64,000 bases of DNA, from NCBI GenBank assembly GCA_905210905.1, contig CAJLYQ010000001.1, positions 1 to 64,000 on the forward strand, given 5' to 3'. The translations under genes were made by a program, and so were the position numbers. Each line of letters begins with the position of its first letter. The first letter of the stretch is position 1. Below, in pieces: positions 44,201 through 45,645 of the stretch. The notes beneath the pieces were generated by a model that ran no database searches, was not told the origin of the DNA, and saw nothing but the letters and a program-made list of their open reading frames with translations. The DNA comes from an uncultured Christensenella sp. GTDB taxonomy: Bacteria; Bacillota; Clostridia; Christensenellales; DTU072.

Positions 44201-45645
44201 TACGCCGCAAAAACTTCTCTTCCGTTGTATCCGAGCCGCACTTTGGCGTAGTTTTGCGAGTTGTCGAACAGGTTAAGGCTCGCCGCGACGCCGAGATCGA
44301 GAACGTAACTCGCTTCGCCGCCGATTACGATAGGAATATCGCCTATTCCGCCGAGTTGAATGATGTTTCCGGCAAGTCCTTTAAGGGTAAGGATTTCGTC
44401 TGTTTCGGACGAGTTGTTGACGCCGAGTTGCAAATTCGCTTCGAGATTGGTGAAACTACCTTTGGTATAGGTCGTGCCTTTGCCGGAATCGCCGAAGTTT
44501 TTACCGGCGAGAGAGATAGCCGCGCGTTTCTCGTTGCAAACTTCCATCAGGAACGGGGTGGTTTTGAGAGAAACGTCGAATTCGCCGTCGAGCGCGTCGA
44601 TGGTTATGCCGAAACCGTTAAAGACGTACTCGTGTCCCTTACTCTTATCGCCGGGGAGCACGACTTCTTTCATTTCGGTAATGGCGTCGAGGCTGAATCT
44701 GAGCGACGGCCAGTTCTTTTTGATAATGTCTTCCAGCCCGAACCCGATGGTGTCCTGCAAAACGTGGTCGAGGTTGGGCAATCCGAAACCTTCCCACGAA
44801 AGTTCGAGATCGAGGAAAGAACCGATCTGGATTTTCCCGGTCTTGATCATTCCGAGAAGCCAGTCGGCTTTGAGATATTCGCGTACGTACTGATATTTGG
44901 GTACGGTGTAAGTCTGCTCTCTGCCGTTTTCGTCGAGAGCCTTGTAAGTATAGGACTCCGTCGAATAGTCGACTATGTAGTCTTCTTCGAAAAGGAGCAT
45001 CCAGATAAGGCTGGTAAACTTTTTGATCGCTTCGATGTCTATGTCGCTCTGCAAAGCGTTACCGATAAACTCAACTATGTCCGTTTCGTCTTTCGTCCCC
45101 ATTTTAAGGAGAGAAACGAGTTTTTGTCCGACGGTGGTGATATTGATTTCTTCCGCGTAATATTTTGAGTTCTGACCGAAAACGAGATACGTCGTGGAGC
45201 CGTAGTAATAAATCCCGGCGTAAAGTTGGTTCGAGAAAACGTTGCCGAGTTCGAGAAGAACAACGCTCTGCGAGTTGTCTTTAAGCGAGATGTTGGCTTT
45301 TATGCGTAACGAGTACTCTGCGGTCTTTTTCGCTTTTTTCGTGTAAAGCCCGCCTTCTTTTTCGTAAGAATGGAAATCGAATTCGATGAACGTGTCTATA
45401 CACAGCCATTCCGGATCGTCGTAAAGTTCCTGATCCAGGAAGGTCATCGATTCCTTTATTCTCGCAAACGCTTCCGTCTTGGACAAAGTCACGCTCGGCG
45501 TAGGCTCGGGCTTTGACGGGTCGCTCGGATTAACGGGATTCTCGTTGGAATTATCCCTATCCGAACAAGCGACGATACTGAACGCCAGCACGACGCACAC
45601 CAGTATCATAAAAAATTTAAGAAGTTTAGACGTTTTCGAACTCAT
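8041..45645 (-). CDS. giant multidomain lipoprotein, 12,534 aa
   Basis: A single uninterrupted frame of 37.6 kb encodes a predicted protein of about 1.4 MDa. Residues 1-27 are a lipoprotein signal peptide (KTSK, hydrophobic core, lipobox I24-V25-A26-C27), followed by a Pro/Ser/Asn linker, so it is exported by Sec and lipid-anchored on the outer face of the cytoplasmic membrane. Residues about 60-4460 and 6760-8300 are beta-rich units with alternating polar/hydrophobic strands and a recurrent signature such as GALYVDLSALNIQKIKL. Helical insertions occur at about 1260-1630, 1795-1890, 2815-3280 and 4460-6760. A carboxypeptidase-regulatory-like domain is at about 8335-8390, and Ig-like modules with DPY motifs run from about 9480 to the C-terminus. 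No LPXTG, C-terminal helix or enzyme motif was found. The ATG follows GGAG by 7 nt. Monocistronic with a strong promoter. Function unknown: surface rod or adhesin, or a hydrophobic-groove scaffold, are inferences. Confidence 0.93.
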   Translation of the reverse strand: MSSKTSKLLKFFMILVCVVLAFSIVACSDRDNSNENPVNPSDPSKPEPTPSVTLSKTEAFARIKESMTFLDQELYDDPEWLCIDTFIEFDFHSYEKEGGLYTKKAKKTAEYSLRIKANISLKDNSQSVVLLELGNVFSNQLYAGIYYYGSTTYLVFGQNSKYYAEEINITTVGQKLVSLLKMGTKDETDIVEFIGNALQSDIDIEAIKKFTSLIWMLLFEEDYIVDYSTESYTYKALDENGREQTYTVPKYQYVREYLKADWLLGMIKTGKIQIGSFLDLELSWEGFGLPNLDHVLQDTIGFGLEDIIKKNWPSLRFSLDAITEMKEVVLPGDKSKGHEYVFNGFGITIDALDGEFDVSLKTTPFLMEVCNEKRAAISLAGKNFGDSGKGTTYTKGSFTNLEANLQLGVNNSSETDEILTLKGLAGNIIQLGGIGDIPIVIGGEASYVLDLGVAASLNLFDNSQNYAKVRLGYNGREVFAAYLAPDLGNTIVDKEAKILNTLYFDFHNLTSGGREFLPNTKLSKIDLTKSLSGLIGEEIMKYIDPYRGDTSASRNPSANNASSVVITEPTGFDAMKLIELLIAEKKEPDEDGRYKYLKLPKKGKSSKLEVSLDNYAINTLMSMFVGGMTLVEEDDGSLHYENGIGIDRVTVGLDFADPLSSIRVGADVNDRVSLKVGIGSDKEGGGYNTGISYFKMPEFDFSALGLDKNLRPTNKDEAEKLRNEYKELSTTLSYAATVAGNFAIGSDEGTSLNLDSIMKYLTENYLAKMGINLGQLLASVKVQSASELRIGYEIQLAASLVDLSSAKAVIDLYFLDKNGNKFEQFGGYPFLELYYVGGATDTLYINTEVSPDADKNLTEQLHTVLGLTEIIYGNVPRLSITNTGIANMLNGKGLDIATLLAYLGVVGYDKDNPSSAAKAFYITKNLLRNADDGGVDVNPADNSILDMVGGMINSVTVKDGALGVIVNRDLVTMVMGLAGLAVKDGLPEVNGSLYVHLGTELDKDADGNKIFTDEGGNLYTATATGDKVIDKDGNEREVSSLVLKEKLKDRAFARAHVGIVDYANEEKEFFYLDLTLIDTINVAKTDVPTFKGPLTTAASEYTSIAEWSKDLQVSVNVEVMLEVSASEEKTEWDKINDVLSQLVPSESLADYSALLKTVVVRFYNDYFSDVSSNNKKGLNLGIAVKGTIDVSDIFASELSVIMFDASEPDGSGYTAADGSQYKVIVGIYLKDNKAYVDLSYFGMDLLALSDVRNTYKGIRAAQFDALWAETYVEDKTSGETLFVYDEEAAFMDEAYRQTMLTYFLENQYSQYKGSTVSTSGKGYYETEFPVSDYKYFVWNERILQAQEEDKDDYSKLYFGDLKEHYNAYVYVKSDIEKVFRTASGDNTPKLNPGFVKYEVKADGEIHVYDGRTETSFVTISPVIRDGKSVTLNVVDVENKLRTNSYGESDFDYKLFLAQMKSEAYSGYDEYINKYVAYWSATREGAPSVIPTLNDAYMNNVAKKKQYFSASYVNSTEYTSAKSTLSANVIADLRRLGGNYETMTAAQIRATEEYRTRYEKGEAQLIQGYVDAQAETAGINKSDNAKIIAYTMLSLLNGKEMANFGVYDAPQALNAALKADSERLAPSNAASIIGPDSGNQKSYLTDVGAIALQFVWNRGKLTFELTQEVINAVITGLGYPELGEIININYLGLGLDFSAGLRLEVMAKLGDVYSILLAINELEASIDPNERSRYAVNVDKFGDVGMPTGIPDSVYVEASVGITLQNVVNNLAEAENKDVTDYDLTDLLNRFLSNSAFKSVELEAFYNEIADKNPDKTETPDGIIDLKRTAWNQLYDNYRSEEDDDQKTRKAEMDKVYEATWTDIENQQKKDNADYLGITKDSKEHVALAWDKLLSGSVKINLNELGVKVIAQLFENINATLFIDAEALVNFNNIYSSTLKVTIKRWLGEKGKDYSVDDENNIVKELTNNEKRRSAETVLTFYYDGSVNTSYSEFRGAIYIDTDIFGIGQVKLDDITVIWTEVFKYLGTDMFGSETIKSVYKFFGLDENGQNPKNAYRASNAAPSGEHGKVFNVAQNAAGDDVVYLTGEGVTAKTYLDVMFYKGELGIGVAKSAVLNVLNLLAGIDLTDQLEGKIDFNAAVMLNFSDNLGVDVSVNLANDKGGKSAIKIGAGEISLNLDKAPDRPDESKFVEIEKLANIGAAIGGYASFELGQMGETLNYDYLFKLLYGAIFDDRDPEIGLRVGIDENDIFAQTNYLEIRANANMMTMSKFDGIELYLTLTSKTNHDIYEELGKNDETGKGWRTIMDEYFGSADTYERRWVLLKNFAASRNENAGDPAKTEAENLIDGGGKFFFDLMESIEDEMENLYGAIMPEERYQKFWNELYGRCGDYYMGNVMSLFVTLKEGDESLGQSPIYGKIYLNFAFLGVEPIVLDDVSAFVVAIGKSFGIDYSKMFNKNDKGNDEETPSNAPAALATSASSALNVLGSFVIGIDTRKNKDFIAAEITSAAIYSILAAFGVENIEQYFGENPDGGTDNPYYPGYSPNLKVSLFGYNDVDEEYDLLGVELDLKNMLNLRIAVETPTIDVARGNKRFVIREYAKDADTGIYKDYYTTIDAQWDTTLKVSVDGGLSLGAKDQSDNEGKDPKINLGDLLRILLGDNFNVDVVIDTTQTVWADLHFYIDAKVNVMSLWSLINKDAETGKAPYESMTIPEIIGAAGAEAYIEIVSREKQLDDSGNPVKDADGNEVISGEKVLIGIYLIKERNDNGDEYLSLYIDLGSLNISPISIINLTATGSDIWANLGKLFGKSEEEVAQAKAQDIRDSQLDIFALYTAMKASETANATNGANNRYSSVSEMSEKSKQLKSEIYGENGDFEALAKRIAAGETPVRNAAESASNADGQIMDDFISIVVGNDYGATVTAVAAVLIKMLDEAFNDEKSISRRAFTALVEKRIKDEIEAEKKVLSNISKNMDNLLASLQTEDVVASKSEAWVALTADNSNVLPATYKAQSKTLYDSVVANASKDGFSTASKKDEQVLQSVAWDAFYWTINGVTYEEAILVYEDRDQKADDKYDITLAKFNEYSGLSVKEGDKTIDGLIGGLADRLKNALSESDRVVLTAIEYSEYYYEAAAFDDYAQYLEDMLYVLNRVYDEAKSKNTHAGTNKELYNKQIAYDVLMSDNGSRSYTLPAARYGTSTRDFHLDTADYSLFAGWYDAYLKGYETAGETDAKAKTWQDIVNRYQTAYSYLITAINAVNSSAYNLFYEAGVTLDEGVLPFSTATASGITWYSNLKVPVKYDKFDDRFSVTFKTFAWEYLVESGWMESAHETRFISAEMLNISSANKGKDEEAYKNYAWPSYYADVKTLTEKGEGFGYVLARNCTYVLDDKSAGSDILYHKEFADGDKDASGRTTWKLVKLEDDLLGTMDELFTNAHSDVPTIIVDTAGGVGTAQVGLLHENNLVAVHIWLGNIEMEVAFSGAGLYLDEYDINKSVFTATKEEGYWVQKEEQQLVADFIHELPSDHFAPFDADFKYVYAKLSLDFDLEADQTSFNLQKLIDTVMNDLGINIELGGNELGFNLILETLQSISKKFRLEVEARANMFDLFKGELGTTDIALTLYALEGSGDRKVMQIALGSYIDSEDGTAKNFVYVDFSRFNVQRLIIRDAIEYVRNLLGGDAAKALAPYDLDYVSSIPELLGAAAMYGAMNAADEDGVISVKNAAATAENETIDIKLRKAGLSTTVASGAIYALLNFFGLPQIEKYVSKAVDLTLGVDIFAVDDDLIGKDYTDADRDLIRLSIALNSLGKDGTTADSTGVRLDFGIHKAEVSLDQRKFVLGADSAASLETKLDLPKNDKGEKLYAEIAEELPNLVVTTSLEFQIKAEEVSRQDFNKSPVKDILDSLTKEGNLSSIIGQIFFEIYDDHDMTLAIDLAADVDLGDGSDRNYLDHIISGSVVRIQVRAWHTNPSTAEGDIEELKKKVWATITYYEGALYVDLSALNIQKIKLDDAAGMVFGSGEKAQNSWNEIGEMWKAASALTTRTNLEATMYGDSEGIYLMIEKAAISSLIGVLGFGSLEIVSDALAELYVEAIKVGGDALSLGLGVNIAIDSKGTIFVDGGDSGIKDPNRGDSDVDATFVVHLGVRGIYIGFNNLEDWSPINSTEYNEVREINVIKLGTQAYLELGNEKGTYELKALIETLLKKLDVNLNLNKELQAIIELLDSNSVKFEIAVDLDLGIGTIINDIISGTKSFGDVMPDDITTIIKALQAKLTLNIIREGKATSTVTIALIRGDVYLDLAGLNKTLGKGKIENAVDLIGSLLGGEAQNGSYVAEQATEATQALAGFINALAKAQNGSPAITDAELNAQYLHFALSGTEGLTVTVIYGAVKSVVRYLLGSESLAEVIDMISLVSNPSASANLGYDVELGLKLTVPSTVFNDNDFNEMNALIEEGKNFFGYGKDTVETFTDELFLNEDKNGQGYNYEINASGLTVNEFARAIAEKTQLYKKYNVSDAAKANKVDELIRTTFLAGGTSVEKWLNNYKARYAFYDEAACKVALYDYLLVAAYENGDDFVTYFGGTAEDKNAAGEALSAYMYGDEASGTARAYGEIVSYLQKTYETDKDVEQAAYDFVVAYIKGLIVSRDAWLVLIGAEIETVGDGLIVHSEKYDELYDELLIEAWKEKVSRIDEEIKAHESLATEEDKTAFARAWIEKAYTIYSENYGKTTAGDRDYRAVAYEELTDLLEVDAALELTGMRNDDKNTYKNKLWRDAMIYTYCDPAAVAIIKGVAEIEVSGSDKREAFDKARELMHSITSGIEAYALEALTGSAAGKDMLTGEEELSLAYDLIYDFKRAVAGVKEYFGGNVGNSTRKLLAAIGKSLYEKGYRIAGRTDDAAMTSDEYAQLYEETYKLSANLFAQFAKGEATYERYMSESFSAKAWDELVGGLNFDIENTDDFLKAAEEYINSGSVSGTLYESLVKTDKKTLMYLLENIYYDYGKAKQTISAQGGSGIDETLHDAFGKTTVATYATEAMISAVSGMVIDSFSKEYVYAMALAFLAARKAAPSLGETFANDGLGSVSLILADSGDEIFLYASAYGALAKLAAAASASDETVAAAALAKSYYDAFTTSKEYYSDESARLGADEFALIAARAYVSASATVKGELELAAYYYGQRSDVITIDDDDFTEEEKAALTALKKANAEGSPEKELKDAAYRRVLRSSSTTEMYEEYLAVRSNFIFEVIYRTSKENREALKDIIMVSADENVDNMASAVIGESTAFTAENVDIYYEIYGEEFSEELGNFVLEVYKESIKGENKSVSPILEEALEQLVYKVLYNKLTVKEQAATLIALYREAETLGSTLNSGNYPLLKTFYEEFGEEISAFSTDSKNLPKISEELLKGEGYSSNATLGELTSKEIVDYYNKLVSALGTSLDKKVLELNKGLVSGTGSDNVAGALYESVKTYLADENAFRNNEESSTYQAQKVQKTNGDGTKYEEPKQDDLGYDAATKTQSVRDYFDLTVTITVDSGVTFPMYNGSSSIWRILGVGEIPFRNPVENEKRGTKAVLSDGTVVPKSWTTSDVTAKSWISTSYASTGTFTIEYSYESDGPDNPSMDGSEAEAMEAAQEKALNEYLNNTAYKALLSELSGKAHTSFRSDVNDLIKFTGMMIGTESMTTDPSVNVPKFDVTSGDTRDRTYINLVNATSSSSALYTYANSAINAMNVWFEEFGDVITEKDFADFNVSALKHFYSYLKPVDSRDYYKQYIQTGALGDVLTALKNENGFVLDPASELGRLAEIRDNVYAYLKELKLDETTEAVSGEKSRELVYKYYDELMTLASAWISYADVRTTAGRTLANVLTDMAEQVRLLSFEYYAYTIYRLFDRMTDEGHTFSGGKVLKKTETRYAGIAGMRETDKAAEKAVFDKVLYNVTLYTCMDETTTAEKDKEIVIGMPSAAKTMYMTKEEAAIFAEILFGLTKKKNTTYYPFDYTLEAYKSFYGATKTERETFLARNAEKAISYVEKIVASIGTGTVGSLTTLRNDINSEYNNIISALRGVTDGENYSFVKIFTDAQSKATKAGLSGSAMSLAVMCDVIGTVYGGRNVSVVYPTGTAGSTARIAVSAAWTKLVNFMLDGGAGVTINGKTRTWYEILFGRENDTGYLKDKDLALANTYAFNVDVNEFRSNASPYDELEQAIFSDFKALYLEVLFTEASAEGINTIQDLLDRVDGKSYNATYTDFVRFAKSFVEAYDGAIESLGATGKYTEEDVVAYAKIIAVRESLCLVYSASSFDFTVYGAVTRYTLEKLFIEYSTDMTEKTTSGDEFGTAYNYGGAKNATFFDDYLIDVAGRTGSVTTVFDGLKAMSGATRAYGDKLASYVSALFTQTDALKALYGDLVETLAPGSAFDLESYLSVGNNGYKAASAMVGLINAKDYGVSGLTEKLKSVFRTYTAKTDVSTYLIYKYARLASYLAADFDELYDLLAASGEATDRALAEPYAAMRADSASDTEKAVALDKIVATVGMSFDEVKNASARAAYEKAYKVLRMTENASEYLTQDVWESYFGGVSRETLADDFDVLYDAIINNASDNAFYETITDDKKELISAAREKLAVSANDKEKSKAMFVLVNAIPADYELNGVTANALVKSAREKFVRLGITDADAFTTLSDSAWRKQYGGSEATYAAVTPALELKTLLDSINEHPDDETSIGKLLDSLKFTETAKYLDSYVYQLGYDVNAEANDFAQQRELIERAFVKEYNAAAATRYDVVEIDLGLGVEIGKTYVGAEIDPDNYREDLIPYEDQQKFINYDEMQLYLGFGGFFSFGFGEGDADIAQIVNLILGGLNISEIYIEFLKTHIMLGTLKAQIALDIAKALSEDEAQRKQSLTASITIEYALIDNDERGETTRFEQQIIAITVYDGSIYLAVEIFDMSLKLRLDFDAMSYLLKLLGIIKDAESETPSTATPHLDEINTAISAVLNGWSEQTAKEKGTPIGQLANAASTSTGKDVLEALVRIGGDEAGLILTVDILLEAFNLLLNDNEATDALNDIILMIFTSGSAKVEYGSDFGINLNLSKNRTISGDKNTSDNLSYDINLGLFNDTVFSMNSVERPEGTKDYFGDFTSEIRSKSENGEYDSYYVMGLDVIGMINGVGAGTGSVDVGSIVSDIIGDRLQFGVSLELDSEILRTAVDWSKLFSAMGTLSVEPIFLMRVLNSTSGSIRFDVNIDLDISKVNFDVSVRAYNNGVNIFNVYELSGTLNTDDTPEFAPKFYFDMGEPRPDWTAEENNKLAGEKYVVTAQSVYDFLKINLMEVILDLTGGDHDEIIVERPDNAPAFGDDSAVELKDIDFGKVLQSVTFGQGTLGIRLSEAILNTLIKIINANWEFDDMGNVRLDIDFMQNTVGITVPLDAAVRDADGNILSDSKLKYGIKLSNITLHIGEAVDFIGVTGKETYSAFRDYKESTKFVWISEVNSSLGLHNDDENTMVDLSDLTMRFIEGLGIKLQNGESLLDVSLDFVLRTYIDFSDVTNLGFELLINRRGRTLIGITFIGAERDGDVYINLEGLGLPKFYMTGVDLGGKIVEVLQKLEESVSGNGEETPANADGSISGGISSGDKTAIEYPDITKAGISANLLLALMDENKFNVAMTGALLLNLLGTLPKIKDISAMIPTFANLQLGYEKDKLSGIKLVYDEGQHFFIDYNFEKSYSYLVPKRDLLDKANKDYDDARSHMVSDEDKKDFVNIDNLKNVSIGLTVDMTLVTVNPDGQKSDVVEQLEALLEKLFGMKDGSIDLQFQDAYASITIAAEIIADLTDINNSKLKVEILYNGETLIGLYYLDKTVYLDLSELGLIQAAVNGVDLAGALNYFLGGSLPIDLDEEKGLDVKGLITSLIGVGAGEETGTTDKTTTSISEKKIESAIEELKKNYETRYKAGEFEELTATEKEAIKQEIKDALKQINADNDNLLSQSDFDKAYEDIIKSIGFRQTGSKINTEQDRKEAAVIAISLFNDRIEITPTSDALSNLLDMDIPAFSGISLAMNLDAGLTNLALNINMDGNNRFSLSLPEEGGIRLGFNLTDAEINNKIGAIDTAGYGGLNGLFVGASGINVDVETLIGSLLDTLDVNNLQLNLEKRTDYWSRRDLYSFYPYVNASGPTYYADDISGYDGQDAHAFTVIFKVIKIARMVYELGKAIKAIVEMLANWASSIWNIIKLVKALYEIYNQLKDLVGEISLPHEHFPKLYRNTFSRGRLAINRTANNVLGLALTVPSGKSTAVKAYIEDSTLLLDMSLDFSIDLLGLVKLDMSTVIDTALGFISGPMGNDGGFETTGAVPLKMLAICPEWIMTLIDDKSVENTSGYYGRIYGRLTDQYGQPVKDATVTYVTDSAEYSVKSDKDGYYYFVEIPMTKHVNPMNNPYVLSKVKEAMKAANGSEAPEMGKAWYEGVEYIYHDGYYYVNSDRGTLSFYAEGYASPANETGLFIQPAQTRKALVFNQEGTMYRTSGINSSLVKMKGYASLATLTSGTSAETADAYLAGMTKDDLIGGVTVKYNGGLKSGTTNMIREDDTYGTFNMSYEVYPDLRSLGGGKQFFDVTLGGYKWTGAAVARRVVMNSDGTSGGYSGLKYLADETAIDEWIENVASEAADPGTESKKTYNVEIYFLMEYEERNTVTFVGSLCEYVEAADFFVGNPIIGEFYEFDSSTNGYKLTADETYQANKKYYTKQIPLADDYTIWVAVADRGGSNWQTVGVHDYYELEPDNFSTSVDKENGTFSITTSALAKGKDYKLKIRSKKYQNIDLRMAGTEKYVTYTDGKNRSAATTFAYANGSDEYINAQFFLERRAAHWSDTYVSEDASLLEGMRIRIGTDVLDKDYISTRADSDTYVYDELEYQTGGEIIYNNYSYVEVWLNSGKFNKIIMMVNNLLWGMDGTMEVNPDASLTPKDISISNRTSESDFDASQYKEKDLAKNGEDYYIDRFINLYRGQYNEDDFKVGDKIYQSEGAYLQAIISASQKTGSGLIHYLLMMVLIDMAGLGKYSYDFSWLTNLFGGDYDESYIGLIDLLAFAVASPKSFEAIPKLWILDIGGILSKIGTMIGDLLAMVSRTISGLLPLYTSYNMFETSDLDQSPLNAATYALSMKDETGNVIEEETGSIHDLFLGSNSKKTIEGAYTVQRNDEIVEGAKLYRETVEHDRSVYAKVSLEEGGENGSIDNIRLVLNGATYSKNAEYGGSSVESKNVDSDVTPDKSKEWNYDFPYYSGQNGKFFSKSSKQINESYYVKTSTQVSAGGGAGLYVRVKGTDRYIAAAEAGSDLAQYEDYYYAKVEKTEKTNVSKSYTFRNDTGAIYEIKASDIRTMMVIEKGKEVDFTGAYYGKNGSTSGYASYVSKFEHVSDFMEDWISSSNHNSYSTTDVYFVDELTGEKVVYYRYFVFDAYGDKYDMKDNGNSIKDDRYQEVDIDFNGLGIRNVITTDFSDARFYRYEYSEEEGYKAVGEDDGTGARLWTNPTKIIIYDPYDLTDFRAIGGTWSMMGTSSGEVGRRNYDAQVTVKDILANRVNVRFNTGTSRGSNGVGIAWNLDAIKGFKPMDGEKYYLEGYVGNVVFAEIEIEVVNASLEGADGATDTANTIKTELLKLAQRIKFDPYKESVENFIDKFYDVFMAEYSSTEKVNDNPLREKTYIYNDLVWTLDYTYTTYKDKDGNRIKAYDSLTDYDNAYINLKYRTYGKDANGENYKSNTAWNSLKISLLEVKNYTIDTVSAAIEGEGVVGSGVVRADRELIKARLMSLYPSMKESDATTRANTYSGMIDINPLNNSNPYETMEKISSFDVLLARLTAEGNEEVIDGWEIIPNSFEVERNKLGRTLAEYDSLDTSEQNYTVSYKITDATGNVQTVKVWVHIQASGITGTSDGLEGELYDAVTPYEQSTTGDKVTDVLNALNLKRETGIVYENTSEAESAIGEKVSLGANPTVEYVALVVPTEDGYEVKPYIYVKGENGLSYSIPIKKYDDSSLVDYSLGSRTGKASFVIDLEVGKQGFARTEMNEIITKVLLESAKTNSSYTSDKAKAKAYDVLYEQSDRLTRNEMTASYNDYRSRFPLIGETSAKAYVWEKVYDSYVEETSDLYSPVDALMLDVILLKQQLTWASLTYEGAKSNGYDLIYASGTVSTRKLSELVDEAQSKTPSSTTTERKAYAWDKWYDEYTRAVIGLPRTIDTRTVSKVAAVIVTETVPENITELGNANVSFKGVVDKNGQAEFFSKAVTWLDEDKIIASLRENVGIAGYLAYAELVLKDNVFGSQIVRGIPVQLSIIKVERLIYNTIGNELSERTSYRPEWSDEFIRLGVDPYDEESIDITLGWYFTQTSATSDNDAILLRTSTEAGATQSVISYFNRVWELATYFDENGREKVLWRYKNDSNNNGDRTDDGVGFDGKTNTEIEVLVRSYGYSENSASNKWQTWVTFDLANVVNAKDGVVLTEPSGEYRTYNFISDATISSIDGEAEFNGEKVAISKAYGKEYDYEMSIDPYKVDLSGEGTFSVVYTRNASKPVNDPERYSELKGTIDLSVAEMKNFYNRSYVDTEIVFGTTYNNKQTVKVRIYNSTIRRFTEITGIEYYNGDKLVDFDKVIASAYDDLTSIMPDKAVVTVVVDESVTEKVTLDVVWSNIDEYDYTGLAANGKRPTALALIGNRTFGYRTDEVTLKIAQEIITSIDEKDGVKLGDLPDAVTVDPYNSNGNAEQASGMSMDAIKAKYTEVLITSDVIFDGEVIQAGKQRKVSIKIDDGNIDYDAYNASGFAEATHEIYFNVGSTVVYGANGQNSFEVRTAYPVSATLLSRKIVSVVFKERTVVDGKEVIGDETELSGDIYKEVYLGDFASDDSPYAVYAQYGSGNQPVRLADGITIDELSRRSVEYTPGGGEYTVKAYIGAGSLRQEFDVVVRIEKAMLLGIVNTDEAGISAAGTYHGNEMLVYERNAGLDVYELKNLVIEPFVGFVNMGEFKTNAYVDYNGRKDYSSYGLPSEIEVLLDRKNGTETTKLSVIWDYSAVLSVMSINGGEYDEKETNTIVLAKVYKDVDEDGNPVNVQTARVSVSVTNRAIKHYEVSYDPKGAKGTYAAIDDLIYTKFNGGATSTYELLLDPYNLKNAMFESNNRINATSATYSEEITDESGNANATFTYFRYAKAICEGGYEITYMLTSDNYKIYDARTGYATVKSNLYTGRNVTVELTVGADVTDSEAARKGASDAYGLRVAPKTNGKDYVPSSTSEKVFRDAIDVRILDMTYETGKGLDKDAYYIDVYGIIESFDKTVNYDETVSGKTIIGKDNSKYAWGEGYNGTISNIVSHTFDTISYDGADANVNRYAIETVKGNGAGGVAVTLKKATGSGAGRQIGYGGGVGRLIVTFGSASEQATGGVQTFDVPVIYVERTVESVLFVTSAAEGTTAPFYNSSTNTFEFDPFVRYVNNPDGFAQDEATGNYEQGYLKYGQYGATLRFKETAIDKALNVTLKTSSYDLSEQVNTQYVGLTFSDSSITIKTSGGTFDVYGIVSNSGKDSELSRQRIPFKAKFKSRIAGVNTAVPHGTTADGEVVYYHKLAEESNEYYEIVNGFTANLFVDGVLTDKTVTLDNGDILTVKCLDKDKLEKALKVYDYIGKFNIGEEISRGVFKNRAGQVYYVYGKGTTTPVRFVYGKNATDYIGEVVVNGKKNKVTFILTSEEISGEVDGELYNNGVQMIFKMDATYGINYRGTGVKFLMKVPGFAAGRNERQEIVVKVSTKEQYIPFAIPTMKYGFNGKSAQADAYRIDMTNTVIEGVTVDIYGYAWLKYFESLIDAKSDGHHDYLVSNGKIYLRDTTWGSNADTSYGTMHMISYDTVTGRFTIESPYYFIEDGGIKMPDYVMIYAGSKALKDEFTAALSHFGGNVSDEFTAYGSFSEWLNAWMENGEKGGSLDSYYHYYRGAQTAEYEKYLVALWSGGNENKITVNFNDEERATTFKMSIDDQSVSLNFKVVPWLIAGTANSVVLFRSTEQYGPEDIIMFPLTAITESDGTKNADILAKNFYNGNSALTSVVYDEASNLQPKFDKYYGYRIYYNVNGVNYYINVLDIYGGGTYRNNYNKWYFGEVRFGERDQYAKMTLAGKGGQKVAWEFTQLSDRKQISTNVPSLISVSRTKSYQLPENLVVRYGGGATTPANIYIPIEYGDAESTNVSSTIANDMTYVFYERENGTVREARLNSNQADGMRAANGTGVLSTSVYRDGRYVKTNTSTSSTSVAQSAVYKLGTVTEGEEGSEVDKEQYAVNDDQLAKITWSVSGRAAYPATLDGIGGKIIVATYGQNAPFYFEKSKYQQYKSSIKDYLKLYLNEKSDWKINSSNLKLIRPDNSMSEDDMLYSFSNTEVSAVPTGYTYNRTADKLWNLKNTSGNVYENWYGTTGNESGEKVLLRIKKGSEFDIRYLPLLTVAYDWDVEYFMNNPWYKNKDDKILGIPTPNAIFYLIFKSLFGDGGHVTGTQKASIVLPWQDAYLTDELGNLISVGDGNGFTYIDTSSTANKYILCLDNVAVGDSVLNLKVHINIVA
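18365..18550 (-). other. giant lipoprotein: hydrophobic amphipathic helical segment 2
   Basis: Residues about 9032-9093 are rich in Ile, Leu, Gly, Ala and Met (for example ILDIGGILSKIGTMIGDLL) with few charges. The segment is long enough to cross or lie on a membrane, or to form a buried helical hairpin. It is followed by ordinary soluble sequence. Confidence 0.5.
20480..20640 (-). other. giant lipoprotein: carboxypeptidase-regulatory-like domain
   Basis: Residues about 8335-8388 contain GRLTDQYGQPVKDATVTY, then SVKSDKDGYYYFVEIP. The GxVxDxxGxPVxxAxV...TxxDGxYxF pattern is that of CarboxypepD_reg-like (peptidase-associated, prealbumin-like) domains, common as structural modules in large bacterial surface proteins. 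It marks the junction between the beta-unit region and the C-terminal region. Confidence 0.7.
20740..25370 (-). other. giant lipoprotein: second block of beta-rich units
   Basis: Residues about 6758-8300. Unit signatures GSIYLAVEIFDMSLKLRL (near 6908), GDVYINLEGLGLPKFYM (7543), KTVYLDLSELGLIQAAV (7825) and STLLLDMSLDFSIDLLG (8268) repeat the pattern of the first block, each followed by a Ser/Thr/Glu/Ala linker and a second half with an LLxLL-type helix and LGLGV-like strands. Confidence 0.65.
21015..21190 (-). other. giant lipoprotein: hydrophobic amphipathic helical segment 1
   Basis: Residues about 8152-8210 form one long uninterrupted helix candidate with a Lys/Glu face and an Ile/Val/Leu/Trp face (for example VIKIARMVYELGKAIKAIV, then WASSIWNIIKLVKALY). 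It sits at the end of the last beta unit and could bind a membrane or pack against the hydrophobic groove. Confidence 0.55.
25370..32260 (-). other. giant lipoprotein: about 2,300-residue helical insertion
   Basis: Residues about 4462-6758 are rich in Ala, Glu, Asp, Lys and Tyr and almost free of proline and glycine-rich turns, as in helical bundles. Short motifs of the type A-W-x-x-x-Y or W-x-x-Y-F-G-G recur (RAWIEKAYTIYSENY, VWESYFGGV, SAWRKQYGG). A beta-like island lies at about 5505-5600. It interrupts the beta-unit series between signatures at 4286 and 6908. Confidence 0.6.
32265..45466 (-). other. giant lipoprotein: first block of beta-rich units
   Basis: Residues about 60-4460. Signatures occur near residues 1233 (KAYVDLSYFGMDLLAL), 1995 (GAIYIDTDIFGIGQVKL), 2416 (GKIYLNFAFLGVEPIVL), 2770 (LSLYIDLGSLNISPISI), 3645 (NFVYVDFSRFNVQRLII), 3988 (GALYVDLSALNIQKIKL) and 4286 (GDVYLDLAGLNK). 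Earlier, more diverged versions appear near 150, 850 and 1000. Uninterrupted spacing is about 300-420 residues. Helical insertions lengthen the intervals after 1233 and 2770. Confidence 0.65.
45565..45645 (-). other. giant lipoprotein: signal peptide and lipobox
   Basis: Residues 1-27: basic n-region with K4, K7 and K10, hydrophobic core FFMILVCVVLAFSIV, and lipobox I-V-A-C with the lipidated cysteine at residue 27, followed by a Ser/Asp/Asn/Pro tether. Processing by Lgt and LspA is expected. Confidence 0.92.
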